Origin: Sporolactobacillus kofuensis
Lineage (GTDB): Bacteria; Bacillota; Bacilli; Bacillales; Sporolactobacillaceae
DNA: 64,000 nt
Assembly (NCBI RefSeq): GCF_024125425.1
Contig: NZ_JAMXWN010000007.1
Coordinates: 62,001 to 126,000 of the forward strand
Direction of reading: 5' to 3'
Part shown: positions 55,935 through 64,000 of the stretch, piece by piece
Layout: each line of letters opens with the position of its first letter
Numbering within the stretch: position 1 is the first letter of the stretch
The notes under the pieces: model-generated
Seen by the model: the letters and a program-made list of their open reading frames with translations, nothing else
The model's database searches: none
What the model was told of the DNA's origin: nothing
Position numbers and translations under genes: made by a program

Positions 55935-55967
55935 AAAAAAAATCGAGAGAAGGATCTCTCTCGATTT
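55935..55967 (-). terminator. sspI terminator
   Basis: AATCGAGAGA pairs perfectly with TCTCTCGATT; on the minus strand a run of eight T follows. It lies 27 nt past the sspI stop. Confidence 0.9.
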
Positions 55968-55993
55968 CTTCGGTATTCTTTTGAATGAATCAT

Positions 55994-56197
55994 TTATACC
56001 CCTTGTTCCAAACGGGTCAACATCTGATCCCGAAAGGTATTGTCCGATTTGTTCCACAGAACTTCAAAGAGCACACCAAGGCCGGGAAGCATCTTCTCCT
56101 GACCGTCTTGAATTGCATCAACAACTGTATCCTGAAGCTGTTGTTTGTTGTTGCCCGATAAGTTATGCAGCACTGCACGGCGAATGTCTAAATCCAT
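55994..56197 (-). CDS. sspI: small acid-soluble spore protein SspI
   Basis: 67 residues highly like B. subtilis SspI: NNKQQLQDTVVDAIQDGQEK followed by MLPGLGVLFEVLW. It is a minor forespore SASP. AAGGAG lies upstream of the ATG at 56197. It is divergent from ysgA, the same arrangement as in B. subtilis. Confidence 0.95.
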   Translation of the reverse strand: MDLDIRRAVLHNLSGNNKQQLQDTVVDAIQDGQEKMLPGLGVLFEVLWNKSDNTFRDQMLTRLEQGV

Positions 56198-56299
56198 TAG
56201 GTCACGAACTCCTTTCTTTGAGCATTTAATGCTGGTGATATGGTATAGTATGGATAGTAGGCGGGCAATTATGTACCGTTTTTAAAGGGGTTCTTTTGT

Positions 56300-57067
56300 G
56301 TGCGACGAATGGTTTCTTTACAAAACGAAAAAGTGAAATTATGGAAAAAACTAAAAATAAGAAAATGGCGTGACCGCGAGCAACAGTATTTACTTGAAGG
56401 CCCGCATCTTGTCCAAGAAGCTGTGTTCTCTGCAAAAGAACAAATCAATACGATTTTGATCGATGTAGCTTTTCATCTTCCTCAGGATTGGCCGCTAGAC
56501 ACGATTGAAGTTTTTCAGGTCACGCATAAGATCTTTACTGAGCTGTCTCAAACAGAAACGCCGCAAGGCATAATTGCCATTTGTGAGATGAGTCAGTCAG
56601 CCATTCAATTACAGCAAGGCCGTTATTTGTTGGTGGATGGGGTTCAAGATCCGGGCAACTTAGGTACACTGATTCGAACGGCCGATGCATTTGGTTTGGA
56701 TGCTGTTTTTCTCGGTGATGGCTGTGTCGATGGCTATAATGCGAAAACGTTACGCTCCGCGCAAGGTTCCCATTTTCATCTCCCGGTGATCCACCGCAAC
56801 TTATTTAGTCTGGCAGATGAAATGAAAAACCAGAAAATTCCACTGTACGGCTCTTCGCTCCAAGGAGATGAACTGCATAAGGTAACGGTTGAACGTCCTT
56901 ATTTTGGTTTAGTGGTTGGTAATGAAGGAAATGGCGCATCTCCGGAGCTGTTGGCAGAAATGGATCAGCAGGTCAAGATTCCAATGGCGGGAAGAGCAGA
57001 GTCACTGAATGTTGCAGTTGCCTCTGGGATTTTGTTATATTGGCTTCAATCTGGTGGGCTTGCATAA
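56300..57067 (+). CDS. ysgA: TrmH/SpoU family RNA 2'-O-methyltransferase YsgA
   Basis: 255 residues: an N-terminal RNA-binding L30e-like domain (about 1-95; LLEGPHLVQEAV) and a SPOUT methyltransferase domain with the three knot motifs NLGTLIRTADAFG, VVGNEGNGASPEL and IPMAGRAESLNVAVASGILL. The likely substrate is 23S rRNA guanosine ribose. The start is a GTG at 56300 after AAAGGGG; the ATG three codons later is too far from the ribosome binding site. It precedes pheS. Confidence 0.92.
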   Translation: MRRMVSLQNEKVKLWKKLKIRKWRDREQQYLLEGPHLVQEAVFSAKEQINTILIDVAFHLPQDWPLDTIEVFQVTHKIFTELSQTETPQGIIAICEMSQSAIQLQQGRYLLVDGVQDPGNLGTLIRTADAFGLDAVFLGDGCVDGYNAKTLRSAQGSHFHLPVIHRNLFSLADEMKNQKIPLYGSSLQGDELHKVTVERPYFGLVVGNEGNGASPELLAEMDQQVKIPMAGRAESLNVAVASGILLYWLQSGGLA

Positions 57068-57088
57068 GTGTATGAAAATGCCTATACT
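57060..57088 (+). promoter_or_regulatory. promoter of the pheS T-box transcript
   Basis: TTGCAT (57060-57065), a 17-nt spacer and TATACT (57083-57088). The -35 box overlaps the ysgA stop codon. Confidence 0.8.
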
Positions 57089-57189
57089 AGGAAAAGAATG
57101 TCACAAGATTTGTTGTTCATTGAGCACGTTCCAATGAACGTATAGGAATAAAATAACTGTGATGGAGATTAGTAATTCAACGACGCCAT

Positions 57190-57396
57190 TCAGGGAGAGT
57201 ATGTCATTGACTGCAAGCATGCTCATGATACGAGTTGAACGAATTCACTCTTGAGTTGCCGTTTGAACCCGGTGAAATGCCGGTCTAGAATAGGCCGGCT
57301 TTCGCCGTTAAACGTTTTATAAGTGGGCAGCATTCATGCTGTCAACAAGGGTGGTACCGCGACGCTTCGTCCCTTTTTGGGGACGGGGCTTTTTTG
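57190..57396 (+). promoter_or_regulatory. phenylalanine T-box leader of pheST
   Basis: Stem I begins near the GGGAGAG at 57193. The specifier loop has GAATTCACTC, in which TTC (57244-57246, Phe) precedes the conserved ACTC/GAGT pair. The T-box core AAGGGTGGTACCGCG is at 57348-57361. A terminator stem (GCTTCGTCCC/GGGGACGGGGC) with a T6 tract ends at 57396. Uncharged tRNA-Phe should favour antitermination and pheST expression. Confidence 0.93.
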
Positions 57397-57434
57397 GTTT
57401 TAAGGATGTTCAAAAAGTGAAGGGATGAAGTGAG

Positions 57435-58472
57435 ATGTTAAAAGAGAAATTGCTTGAACTGCGTGAGCAGGCGTTCGAACACATCAGTTCGGCAGATGGA
57501 TTAAAGGCGCTTCAAGAGGTTCATGTCCGTTTTCTTGGCAAAAAAGGGCCAATCACAGAAGTCTTGAAGGGAATGGGCAAGCTTTCAGCTGAGGAACGAC
57601 CGGTTATCGGACAACTTGCCAATGATGTTCGAAAAATGATCGCGACGAAAATTGAAGAGAAGCGAACATACCTAGAAAATAAATTGCTTGAAACAAAGCT
57701 GGAATCAGAAAAAGTTGATGTCACATTGCCGGGAAGAAAATCAGAAACCGGGAATCATCATCTGCTTGGTTCGATTATTCGTGAGGTAGAAGACCTTTTT
57801 ATTGGTCTCGGGTTCTCCATTGAAGAAGGACCTGAAGTTGAGCAAGACTATTATAATTTCGAAGCACTGAACTTACCGAAAGATCATCCGGCACGTGATA
57901 TGCAGGATTCTTTCTATATTACGGATGATCTGTTGATGCGTACGCACACTTCACCGGTTCAGGCACATACCTTGGAAAAGCATAAGGGTGTTGGCCCTGT
58001 TAAAGTCATTTGTCCAGGAAAGGTCTATCGACGGGATAATGATGATGCCACGCACTCTCATCAGTTTATGCAGATTGAAGGTCTTTATGTTGACCACAAT
58101 GTACGTCTAAGTGATTTGAAAGGCATTTTGACTGTATTCGCGAAGCATATGTTTGGAGCAGATCGTGAGATTCGCCTGCGTCCAAGTTTCTTCCCTTTTA
58201 CTGAACCCTCTGTGGAGATGGATATTTCCTGCTTCAGGTGCGGCGGACATGGATGCTCAGTCTGCAAAGGTACTGGTTGGATTGAAATTCTTGGCGCCGG
58301 TATGGTTCATCCGAATGTGCTGCGGATGTCCGGGTTTGATCCAAGCGAGTACACCGGTTTTGCATTTGGGATGGGACCCGAACGCATTGCCATGCTGAAA
58401 TACGGGATTGAAGATATTCGAAATTTCTATACGGACGATATTCGTTTTCTGAAACAATTTAATCGGGCGTAA
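57435..58472 (+). CDS. pheS: phenylalanyl-tRNA synthetase alpha subunit
   Basis: 345 residues: an N-terminal coiled coil (about 1-90) and a class II catalytic core with [47 protein letters not shown] and the motif 3 [15 protein letters not shown]. It charges tRNA-Phe as an alpha2beta2 tetramer with PheT. A Cys-rich insert ([17 protein letters not shown]) is visible near residue 265. The T-box leader lies upstream. Confidence 0.98.
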   Translation: MLKEKLLELREQAFEHISSADGLKALQEVHVRFLGKKGPITEVLKGMGKLSAEERPVIGQLANDVRKMIATKIEEKRTYLENKLLETKLESEKVDVTLPGRKSETGNHHLLGSIIREVEDLFIGLGFSIEEGPEVEQDYYNFEALNLPKDHPARDMQDSFYITDDLLMRTHTSPVQAHTLEKHKGVGPVKVICPGKVYRRDNDDATHSHQFMQIEGLYVDHNVRLSDLKGILTVFAKHMFGADREIRLRPSFFPFTEPSVEMDISCFRCGGHGCSVCKGTGWIEILGAGMVHPNVLRMSGFDPSEYTGFAFGMGPERIAMLKYGIEDIRNFYTDDIRFLKQFNRA

Positions 58473-58487
58473 AAGGGAGAGATTAAC

Positions 58488-60899
58488 ATGCTGGTTTCCT
58501 ATAAGTGGTTGAAAGAATATGTAGATTTAAGCGGAGTGACGCCGGAACAATTAGCAGATAAAATTACGAATGCCGGTATTGAGGTCGAACATATTAACTA
58601 TCCGGGGGAAGGCTTGAAGGGCATTGTCATCGGTGAAGTGTTAACATGTGAGCCGCATCCTGATTCGGATCATCTGCACGTGTGCCAAGTTAATTTAGGA
58701 TCGGAAACGGTGCAGATCGTCTGCGGTGCACCGAATGTTGCGGCGGGACAGAAGGTTCCGGTTGCCACGAACGGTGCAAGGATTGCGGGTAATGTCAAGA
58801 TCAGGCGGTCAAAATTTCGAGGTGTGGAATCGAACGGTATGTTATGCGCACTGAGTGAACTGGGCGTCGATAAGGCTTTGGCACCTTACGAAGACGGCAT
58901 TTATGTTTTTGACGATGAAGTACCGGTGGGTGAAGATGCACTGCCTTACTTGAATCTCGATGATGCCATTCTCGACTTGGATATTCTTGTGAACAGTGCC
59001 CACTGTATGAACATGATCGGTGTTGCCTATGAAGTGAGCGCCATTCTCGATCGACCGGTTCAAATTAAAGAGCCGGTAGTTGAGGAAACGGATCAAGAAA
59101 CTGCTGAAAAGGTTCGTATCACGGTTGATGCCGAGGATAAAGTTCCTTATTACAGTGCACGAATGATGACAGGTATTAAAATCTTACCCTCACCGCGCTG
59201 GATGCAATTGCGCTTGATCGCAGCCGGTGTCCGTCCAATTAGTAATGTCGTGGACATTTCTAATTATGTGATGTTGGAATATGGTCAACCGTTGCATACT
59301 TTTGATTATGACAAGTTCGGGTCCAATCATGTGTCTGTTCGCTTTGCAGGGGACAATGAAGAATTAACGACTTTAGATGGGAAAAAAAGAGCGCTGAATG
59401 CTCATGACTTGCTCATTACGAATGGGCATAAAGGTGTTGCACTTGCCGGTGTTATGGGTGGCCAAAATACAGAAGTTTCCGCGTCTACTGAATCTGTTCT
59501 GCTCGAAGCTGCAGTGTTTGATCCAATGACCATCCGCAAAACGGCCGCTCGACTATCCTTGCGTTCTGATGCCAGCAGCCGTTATGAAAAAGGGATAGAT
59601 CGGAACCGCGTTGCACGTGCTGCAGACCGTGCCGCAGAATTGCTTACAAAGTTTGCTCATGCGCGTGTGCTCAAAGGGATCGTAGAAAAAGGAAAACGTA
59701 CAGTGCCGGAACATAAGATCACAATGCCATGGCAGAAGATTAATCAAGTGCTTGGTTCGGATCTGACTTGTGAACAAATTACCGGTACCTTAAAAAGGTT
59801 GAATTTCTCTGTTACAGGAGAAGGCGAAATCATGCATGTATCCGTACCTGCAAGACGGTTTGATGTCACGATTCCAGAAGATCTAGTTGAAGAAGTCGGT
59901 AGGATTTTCGGGTATAATCACATTCTTGCAACGCTTCCTGAGGGTACATCATCGCACGCAGCACTGACACCGTATCAGAAGATGCGCCGAAGAGTGGAGC
60001 TATTGATGGAAAGTATCGGGTTGAGCCAGGTCTACACCTATTCTTTGACAACAAAGGAAAATGCTTCCTCCTATGCGGTTGAGACGAGAGATACGGCACC
60101 AACTCAAGTCATTTGGCCGATGAGCGAGGAACATGGGGCGCTTCGGCAAAGTATTGTTCCTCAACTGCTTAACGTTGTCCAATATCATCTGAATCGACAG
60201 ATGCCGAATGTGAAGTTCTATGAAATCGGAAAAGTATTCCTTCCGGTTAGCGGTGATCCAAGGCCTGCTGAAGAAGAGCATTTGGCCGGAATCATCACAG
60301 GTAAACGGACTGAACGAAATTGGGAAGGTGAATCAACGGACGTAGATTTCTTCTCAGCAAAAGGAATGGTTGAAACTCTGTTTGATGCGTTAGCGGTTAG
60401 TGATCAAATCGACTATCAGCCTTCTAAAAGAGAAGGGATGCACCCTGGCCAAACCGCAGATATTTTATTCAATGGGCGAGTGATTGGTTATGTTGGTGCC
60501 CTGCATCCTAAGGTACAAGCTAACCACGGACTCAATGAAACCTATGTGTTTGAAATTGCTATTGAATCACTGCTGCGTCATGGGGAACCTGCGATTGATT
60601 ATCATATTTTGCCACGTTTCCCTTCGACAACACGTGACATCGCATTAGTCGTTAAACGAACAGTTGCTGCTTCAGACCTTAACCGTGTCATTAAGGAAAA
60701 TGGTTCACCGCTCCTCAAATCTGTGCGCCTCTTTGATGTTTATGAGGGCGATCACGTTGCGGATGATGAAAAATCTATGGCTTTCTCACTTGTGTATTTT
60801 GATCCGGAACGGACCTTAACGGATGATGAAGTGAATGCCATTCATGAGAAGATTGTCAGTGCCTGTGCAGAACAATTTGGAGCAGAACTGAGAGGTTAA
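58488..60899 (+). CDS. pheT: phenylalanyl-tRNA synthetase beta subunit
   Basis: 803 residues: an N-terminal EMAP-like tRNA-binding domain (about 40-150; DHLHVCQVNLG), B3/4 editing domain (about 210-385), B5 domain (about 405-475), the catalytic-like core and a C-terminal ferredoxin-fold anticodon-binding domain (about 708-800; FPSTTRDIALVVKR). AAAGGGAG precedes the ATG. rnhC and zapA, which follow pheT in B. subtilis, are absent here. Confidence 0.98.
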   Translation: MLVSYKWLKEYVDLSGVTPEQLADKITNAGIEVEHINYPGEGLKGIVIGEVLTCEPHPDSDHLHVCQVNLGSETVQIVCGAPNVAAGQKVPVATNGARIAGNVKIRRSKFRGVESNGMLCALSELGVDKALAPYEDGIYVFDDEVPVGEDALPYLNLDDAILDLDILVNSAHCMNMIGVAYEVSAILDRPVQIKEPVVEETDQETAEKVRITVDAEDKVPYYSARMMTGIKILPSPRWMQLRLIAAGVRPISNVVDISNYVMLEYGQPLHTFDYDKFGSNHVSVRFAGDNEELTTLDGKKRALNAHDLLITNGHKGVALAGVMGGQNTEVSASTESVLLEAAVFDPMTIRKTAARLSLRSDASSRYEKGIDRNRVARAADRAAELLTKFAHARVLKGIVEKGKRTVPEHKITMPWQKINQVLGSDLTCEQITGTLKRLNFSVTGEGEIMHVSVPARRFDVTIPEDLVEEVGRIFGYNHILATLPEGTSSHAALTPYQKMRRRVELLMESIGLSQVYTYSLTTKENASSYAVETRDTAPTQVIWPMSEEHGALRQSIVPQLLNVVQYHLNRQMPNVKFYEIGKVFLPVSGDPRPAEEEHLAGIITGKRTERNWEGESTDVDFFSAKGMVETLFDALAVSDQIDYQPSKREGMHPGQTADILFNGRVIGYVGALHPKVQANHGLNETYVFEIAIESLLRHGEPAIDYHILPRFPSTTRDIALVVKRTVAASDLNRVIKENGSPLLKSVRLFDVYEGDHVADDEKSMAFSLVYFDPERTLTDDEVNAIHEKIVSACAEQFGAELRG

Positions 60900-60911
60900 T
60901 ATAATGAAATG

Positions 60912-60948
60912 AAACCGGTGTGGGCATGAGCCTCCTCCGGTTTTATTT
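60912..60948 (+). terminator. probable pheST terminator
   Basis: AAACCGG (60912-60918) pairs with CCGGTTT (60937-60943) around an 18-nt loop, then TATTT. The loop is large and the T-tract modest. Confidence 0.55.
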
Positions 60949-60987
60949 AAAATAAGACAGTATTAAAGTTTTTGGCTTAAAAATGAA

Positions 60988-61145
60988 GTGAGCTGCGCGG
61001 CGCCTAGGAGCGTCCTGGTGATCGCGAGACAAGTGAGACCCGGAGATCGCAGGTTGTGACCGAGGAAGCTCACGATCACCGAGGCAAGCAATCAAGCAAA
61101 GCGGAATTGAATCAAAATAAGAACTGGGCGTTTTGCCCAGTTCTT
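60988..61145 (+). repeat. dispersed intergenic element, copy 7, with hairpin tail
   Basis: GCGGCGCCTAGGAGC, GCGAGACAAGTGAGACCCGGAGATC, GACCGAGGAAGCTCACGATC and GAGGCAAGCAATCAAGC. Then, 19 nt on, comes a perfect 11-bp hairpin (AAGAACTGGGC/GCCCAGTTCTT, 61119-61145). It occupies the gap between pheT and cvpA; no gene is visible in this 400-nt stretch. Confidence 0.85.
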
Positions 61146-61166
61146 CTGATAAATTGATAACTTTAT

Positions 61167-61195
61167 TTTTCATACTCTCAAGTTTCTGATATGAT
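61167..61195 (+). promoter_or_regulatory. promoter of cvpA-polX
   Basis: TTTTCA (61167-61172), a 17-nt spacer and TATGAT (61190-61195), with an extended TGATATGAT. Confidence 0.7.
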
Positions 61196-61301
61196 AAAAG
61201 CAAAAAGCGGCACCATTTGCCGAATCTTACTAAAGGTACCTTTTCTTCTGTGATCGGTAGTACTTCTTATGATGCTAATTACGAAAGTTGGGATAGATCT
61301 T

Positions 61302-61853
61302 ATGCTCTTGAACTTGATACTCCTTGTCATTCTTGTCTCCGGTTTTTTTATGGGATTCAGGCGCGGTTTAATCTTACAACTTGTGCATCTGGCAGGGTTT
61401 GTTGTGGCTTATATTATCGCAATGATGTATGTCAAACCTCTTGCAGGAACTTTGAAATTTTGGATTCCGTTCCCGACTTCTGCGCAACAAAGTGATATGT
61501 TCCAATTTCTAGGGAACATGGATCTCCAGACTGCGTATTATCGGGCAATTGCATTTGTGATCCTGTTTCTAGCCGTTAAGATCATTTTGAATATCTTTGG
61601 ATCGATGCTTAATTTTCTTGCAGAGTTACCAATCGTGAGATCTGTGAACCATTTAAGTGGTGGATTGTTTGGTTTTATTGAAGTGTATCTCATCGTGTTC
61701 TTCTTGCTGTTTGCCGGTTCGTTAACGCCGGTAGGTGAAATTCAATCAGCCATTCACCAATCATCGCTTGCCCAATCAATGATTGCACATACCCCGGTAT
61801 TTTCGAAGATGTTCAAGGACATGTGGGTCGCATTTGCTGGTTGGTTTATTTAA
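61302..61853 (+). CDS. CvpA family membrane protein
   Basis: 183 residues with four hydrophobic segments (about 2-20, 25-45, 75-95, 115-140) and the CvpA pattern LLVILVSGFFMGFRRGLILQLVHLAGF. CvpA proteins are linked to colicin V production and envelope homeostasis in enterobacteria; the role in Bacillales is unknown. The ATG at 61302 gives the family N-terminus. The ribosome binding site (TTGGGAT) is weak, and an in-frame start at 61269 cannot be excluded. It equals B. subtilis yshB before polX. Confidence 0.87.
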   Translation: MLLNLILLVILVSGFFMGFRRGLILQLVHLAGFVVAYIIAMMYVKPLAGTLKFWIPFPTSAQQSDMFQFLGNMDLQTAYYRAIAFVILFLAVKIILNIFGSMLNFLAELPIVRSVNHLSGGLFGFIEVYLIVFFLLFAGSLTPVGEIQSAIHQSSLAQSMIAHTPVFSKMFKDMWVAFAGWFI

Positions 61854-61902
61854 ACGAAAATATATTTATCTGATGTTATGCGTTCTGAAAAGGTGACTTT
61901 GA

Positions 61903-63621
61903 ATGAATAAGAAACAAATTATTGAACATCTTGATTTGATTGCCTTATATTTGGAAATAAAAGGTGAAAACCCGTTTAAAATAGCAGCTTACCATCGTGC
62001 AGGCCTCGCTCTGGAGAATGATCCGAGATCAATGGACGAAATTGAAAATTTAAGTGAACTAAAAGGAATTGGTCGTTCAACCGCCCAAGTGATTACGGAT
62101 TTAGTGACAAGTGGGAAATCAACAGTATTGCAGGACCTTGTTAAGGAGATCCCTTCCGGACTCTTACCGTTGCGCAACCTTCCAGGTCTTGGTGGAAAAA
62201 AGATTGGAAAACTGTATAGAGAACTGGGCATTACTGATCAGTCTTCACTGCAGGAAGCATGCGAACAAGGCAAGGTCAGCCAACTCTCAGGATTTGGTGC
62301 GAAAACGGAGGGAAATCTCCTTGAGGCATTGAAAGAGCAACAGCATCGTCCGAGTGTCCTGCCAATTCCCTACATGCTTGATCTTGCGGAACAAATAGAA
62401 CGGGCACTTCAATCTTGTGACCATGTGCATCGATTCTCGCGTGCCGGTAGTTTACGCCGAGCAAAAGAAACAATGAAAGACCTTGATTTTGTTGTTGAGA
62501 CATCAGACCCGAAACAAGCAGCTGAGGATTTGCTCCAGAAGTTACCGATTCATGAGATCATTGGGCAAGGCGAGGCGAAAATGACCGTCCTGCTGGATGA
62601 TCACAATCAAGTGTCGGTTGATTTTCGTTTTGCAACAGCGGAAACTTTTGCATCGATGCTGCTCCATTTCACCGGTTCGAAGGAACATAACGTCCTTCTT
62701 CGACGTCTTGCAAAGGAGCGCAATGAAAAGATCAGTGAATATGGGATCGAGAAGGAAGACGGGACAACCAAAGTATTTCAGAACGAGGCAGAAGTTTATC
62801 GTTATTTTGGCTTAAATTTTATTCCTCCTCAGGCACGTGCAGGTCGAGATGAATTAGATCGTGCGAAAATAGGCCCCTTGCCTCTAATTTCCCTTTCCAA
62901 TATTAAAGGCGACCTACATATGCACTCCACTTGGAGTGACGGGGCACATACGATCGAAGAGATGGTAGAGGCGATGCGCGCGCGTGGGTATAGATATGCC
63001 TGCCTGACCGATCATTCTCGCTCGTTACGGGTCGCAAACGGCTTATCGATTGAGCGTTTGGAGAAACAAATTAATGAAGTATCAAGCATAAATGAAAGTA
63101 ATAAGGACTTTACGCTTTTTTCCGGAGTAGAAATGGATATTCTACCGGATGGACGATTGGATTATCCGGATGACATACTTAGACAATTGGACTTCGTGAT
63201 TGCATCCATCCATTCCTCTTTTTCCCAAGACAAGAAGCAAATCATGAAACGTTTGGAAAATGCTTGTCGAAATCCTTATGTGCGACTAATTGCTCATCCC
63301 ACGGGTCGGATGTTAGGAAAACGTCGAGGCTATGCCGTGGATGTTGAAGCATTGATTGCGCTTGCCGCTGAGACCGGCACGGCTCTTGAATTGAATGCAA
63401 GCCGCTTCCGTCTTGATCTATCGTCGAAGTGGCTAGGAAAAGTGCAAGAGGCCGGGGTGAAGATTGCCATTGATACAGACAGTCATTCTTTGAAGATGAT
63501 GGAGGATATGAAGCTCGGTGTAGAGACAGCGATCCGTGCCGGAATCAAGCCGGAGAACGTCCTCAATACATGGCCCATTGATCAACTGAAACACTTTTTA
63601 CAGCAAAAAAAACCAGTTTAA
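61903..63621 (+). CDS. polX: PHP-containing X-family DNA polymerase
   Basis: 572 residues: helix-hairpin-helix and polymerase-beta-like domains (about 1-315; LKGIGRSTAQVI, AGSLRRAKETMKDLDFVV with catalytic Asp residues) and a C-terminal PHP exonuclease domain (about 333-570) with DLHMHSTWSDG, LTDHSRSL, GVEMDI, AHPTGR and DTDSHS. It is a gap-filling repair polymerase with 3'-5' exonuclease and AP-endonuclease activity in B. subtilis. AAAAGGTG precedes the ATG. Confidence 0.97.
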   Translation: MNKKQIIEHLDLIALYLEIKGENPFKIAAYHRAGLALENDPRSMDEIENLSELKGIGRSTAQVITDLVTSGKSTVLQDLVKEIPSGLLPLRNLPGLGGKKIGKLYRELGITDQSSLQEACEQGKVSQLSGFGAKTEGNLLEALKEQQHRPSVLPIPYMLDLAEQIERALQSCDHVHRFSRAGSLRRAKETMKDLDFVVETSDPKQAAEDLLQKLPIHEIIGQGEAKMTVLLDDHNQVSVDFRFATAETFASMLLHFTGSKEHNVLLRRLAKERNEKISEYGIEKEDGTTKVFQNEAEVYRYFGLNFIPPQARAGRDELDRAKIGPLPLISLSNIKGDLHMHSTWSDGAHTIEEMVEAMRARGYRYACLTDHSRSLRVANGLSIERLEKQINEVSSINESNKDFTLFSGVEMDILPDGRLDYPDDILRQLDFVIASIHSSFSQDKKQIMKRLENACRNPYVRLIAHPTGRMLGKRRGYAVDVEALIALAAETGTALELNASRFRLDLSSKWLGKVQEAGVKIAIDTDSHSLKMMEDMKLGVETAIRAGIKPENVLNTWPIDQLKHFLQQKKPV

Positions 63622-63663
63622 CCGAATAAAGAAGGCATCCTCAAATAGAGGGAGATGTGATGA

Positions 63664-64000
63664 TTGAACGAACACGCTTTAAGAATACTCGAATATGGAA
63701 AAATAAAACAACAGGTCATGCATTATACAGCATCCTCGTTAGGGAAAAGTAGGATTGAAACGCTTGTCCCATCTGGAGATCTTGATGAGGTGAAACGTTG
63801 GCAGGAGGAAACTGATGAAGGCGCTACGGTGCTTCGACTCAAGGGTTCGGTTCCCTTCGGAGGGATTACCGATATCCGTCCACCGTTGAAACGCTCTAAG
63901 ATCGGCGGGATGCTTCAGGCGAAGGAACTGATTGATATTGCAGATACAATCCGTGGTTCCCGATTAATGAAAAATTTTATTCTCGATCTCGTTCATGATC
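63664..64000 (+). CDS. mutS2: MutS2 endonuclease, N-terminal part
   Basis: 112 codons run off the right window edge from a TTG at 63664, preceded by GAGGGA about 10 nt upstream. The start (MNEHALRILEYGKIKQQVM), the LETLVPSGD-like stretch and FGGITDIRPPLKRSKIGGML match the MutS2 N-terminus. It follows polX, as in B. subtilis mutSB. In Firmicutes MutS2 senses collided ribosomes and affects recombination. Confidence 0.93.
   Translation, partial: MNEHALRILEYGKIKQQVMHYTASSLGKSRIETLVPSGDLDEVKRWQEETDEGATVLRLKGSVPFGGITDIRPPLKRSKIGGMLQAKELIDIADTIRGSRLMKNFILDLVHD

Overview
This window comes from a low-to-moderate-GC, endospore-forming Firmicute of the order Bacillales. The evidence is an alpha/beta-type SASP gene behind a sigma-G-like promoter, sspI, two YjcZ-type spore peptides, ytfJ (GerW family) and ytxC. 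Gene order also follows the Bacillus subtilis rpsD-to-mutS2 chromosome arm closely. The genus cannot be fixed from sequence alone. Several B. subtilis genes are missing from their usual slots (mdh, ytaF, gapB, speD, thrS, rnhC, zapA), and a his operon sits downstream of the SASP gene. This suggests a relative outside the B. subtilis group, possibly Sporolactobacillaceae (inference). I see no insertion sequence, prophage, CRISPR array, tRNA or rRNA gene.

Layout. 1-2.8 kb: start of a membrane protein gene, rpsD with an autoregulatory-looking leader, msrC, refZ. 3.2-7.7 kb: ezrA, a NifS-like cysteine desulfurase with thiI, and the SASP gene. 8-14.6 kb: a compact, translationally coupled hisZGDBHAFI operon. 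14.7-23.4 kb: ytfI-ytfJ, ytxK-ackA with a CcpA-like site, an M24 peptidase (minus strand), ytkL-ytoI and nrnA. 23.5-36.6 kb: dnaE, accDA, pfkA-pyk, a thioesterase, fxsA, ytvI (minus strand), citZ-icd. 36.7-43.2 kb: pstSCAB behind a clear Pho box, next to phoPR. 43.3-51.3 kb: polA-mutM-coaE, nrdR-dnaB-dnaI-ytxC. 51.3-52.2 kb: a patch of very short ORFs with strong ribosome binding sites where thrS would be in B. subtilis. 52.2-64 kb: a DJ-1 family protein, infC-rpmI-rplT (ATT start, L20-type leader), two yjcZ genes, an L,D-transpeptidase, sspI, ysgA, pheST with a Phe T-box, cvpA, polX and the start of mutS2.

Most genes are housekeeping: replication initiation and repair, histidine and fatty-acid synthesis, glycolysis to acetate, TCA entry, phosphate scavenging, translation and spore proteins. 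The least explained features are three. First, a dispersed intergenic element of about 100-145 bp is present in at least six recognisable copies plus one degenerate copy, always at an operon boundary. Second, an orphan unit of about 230 nt at 51.36-51.63 kb has its own promoter, a 28-codon ORF whose Shine-Dalgarno can be sequestered, and two interlocking terminators. Third, several genes are too short for routine ORF calling: two yjcZ genes, a YrzI-like peptide and a 21-codon basic peptide.
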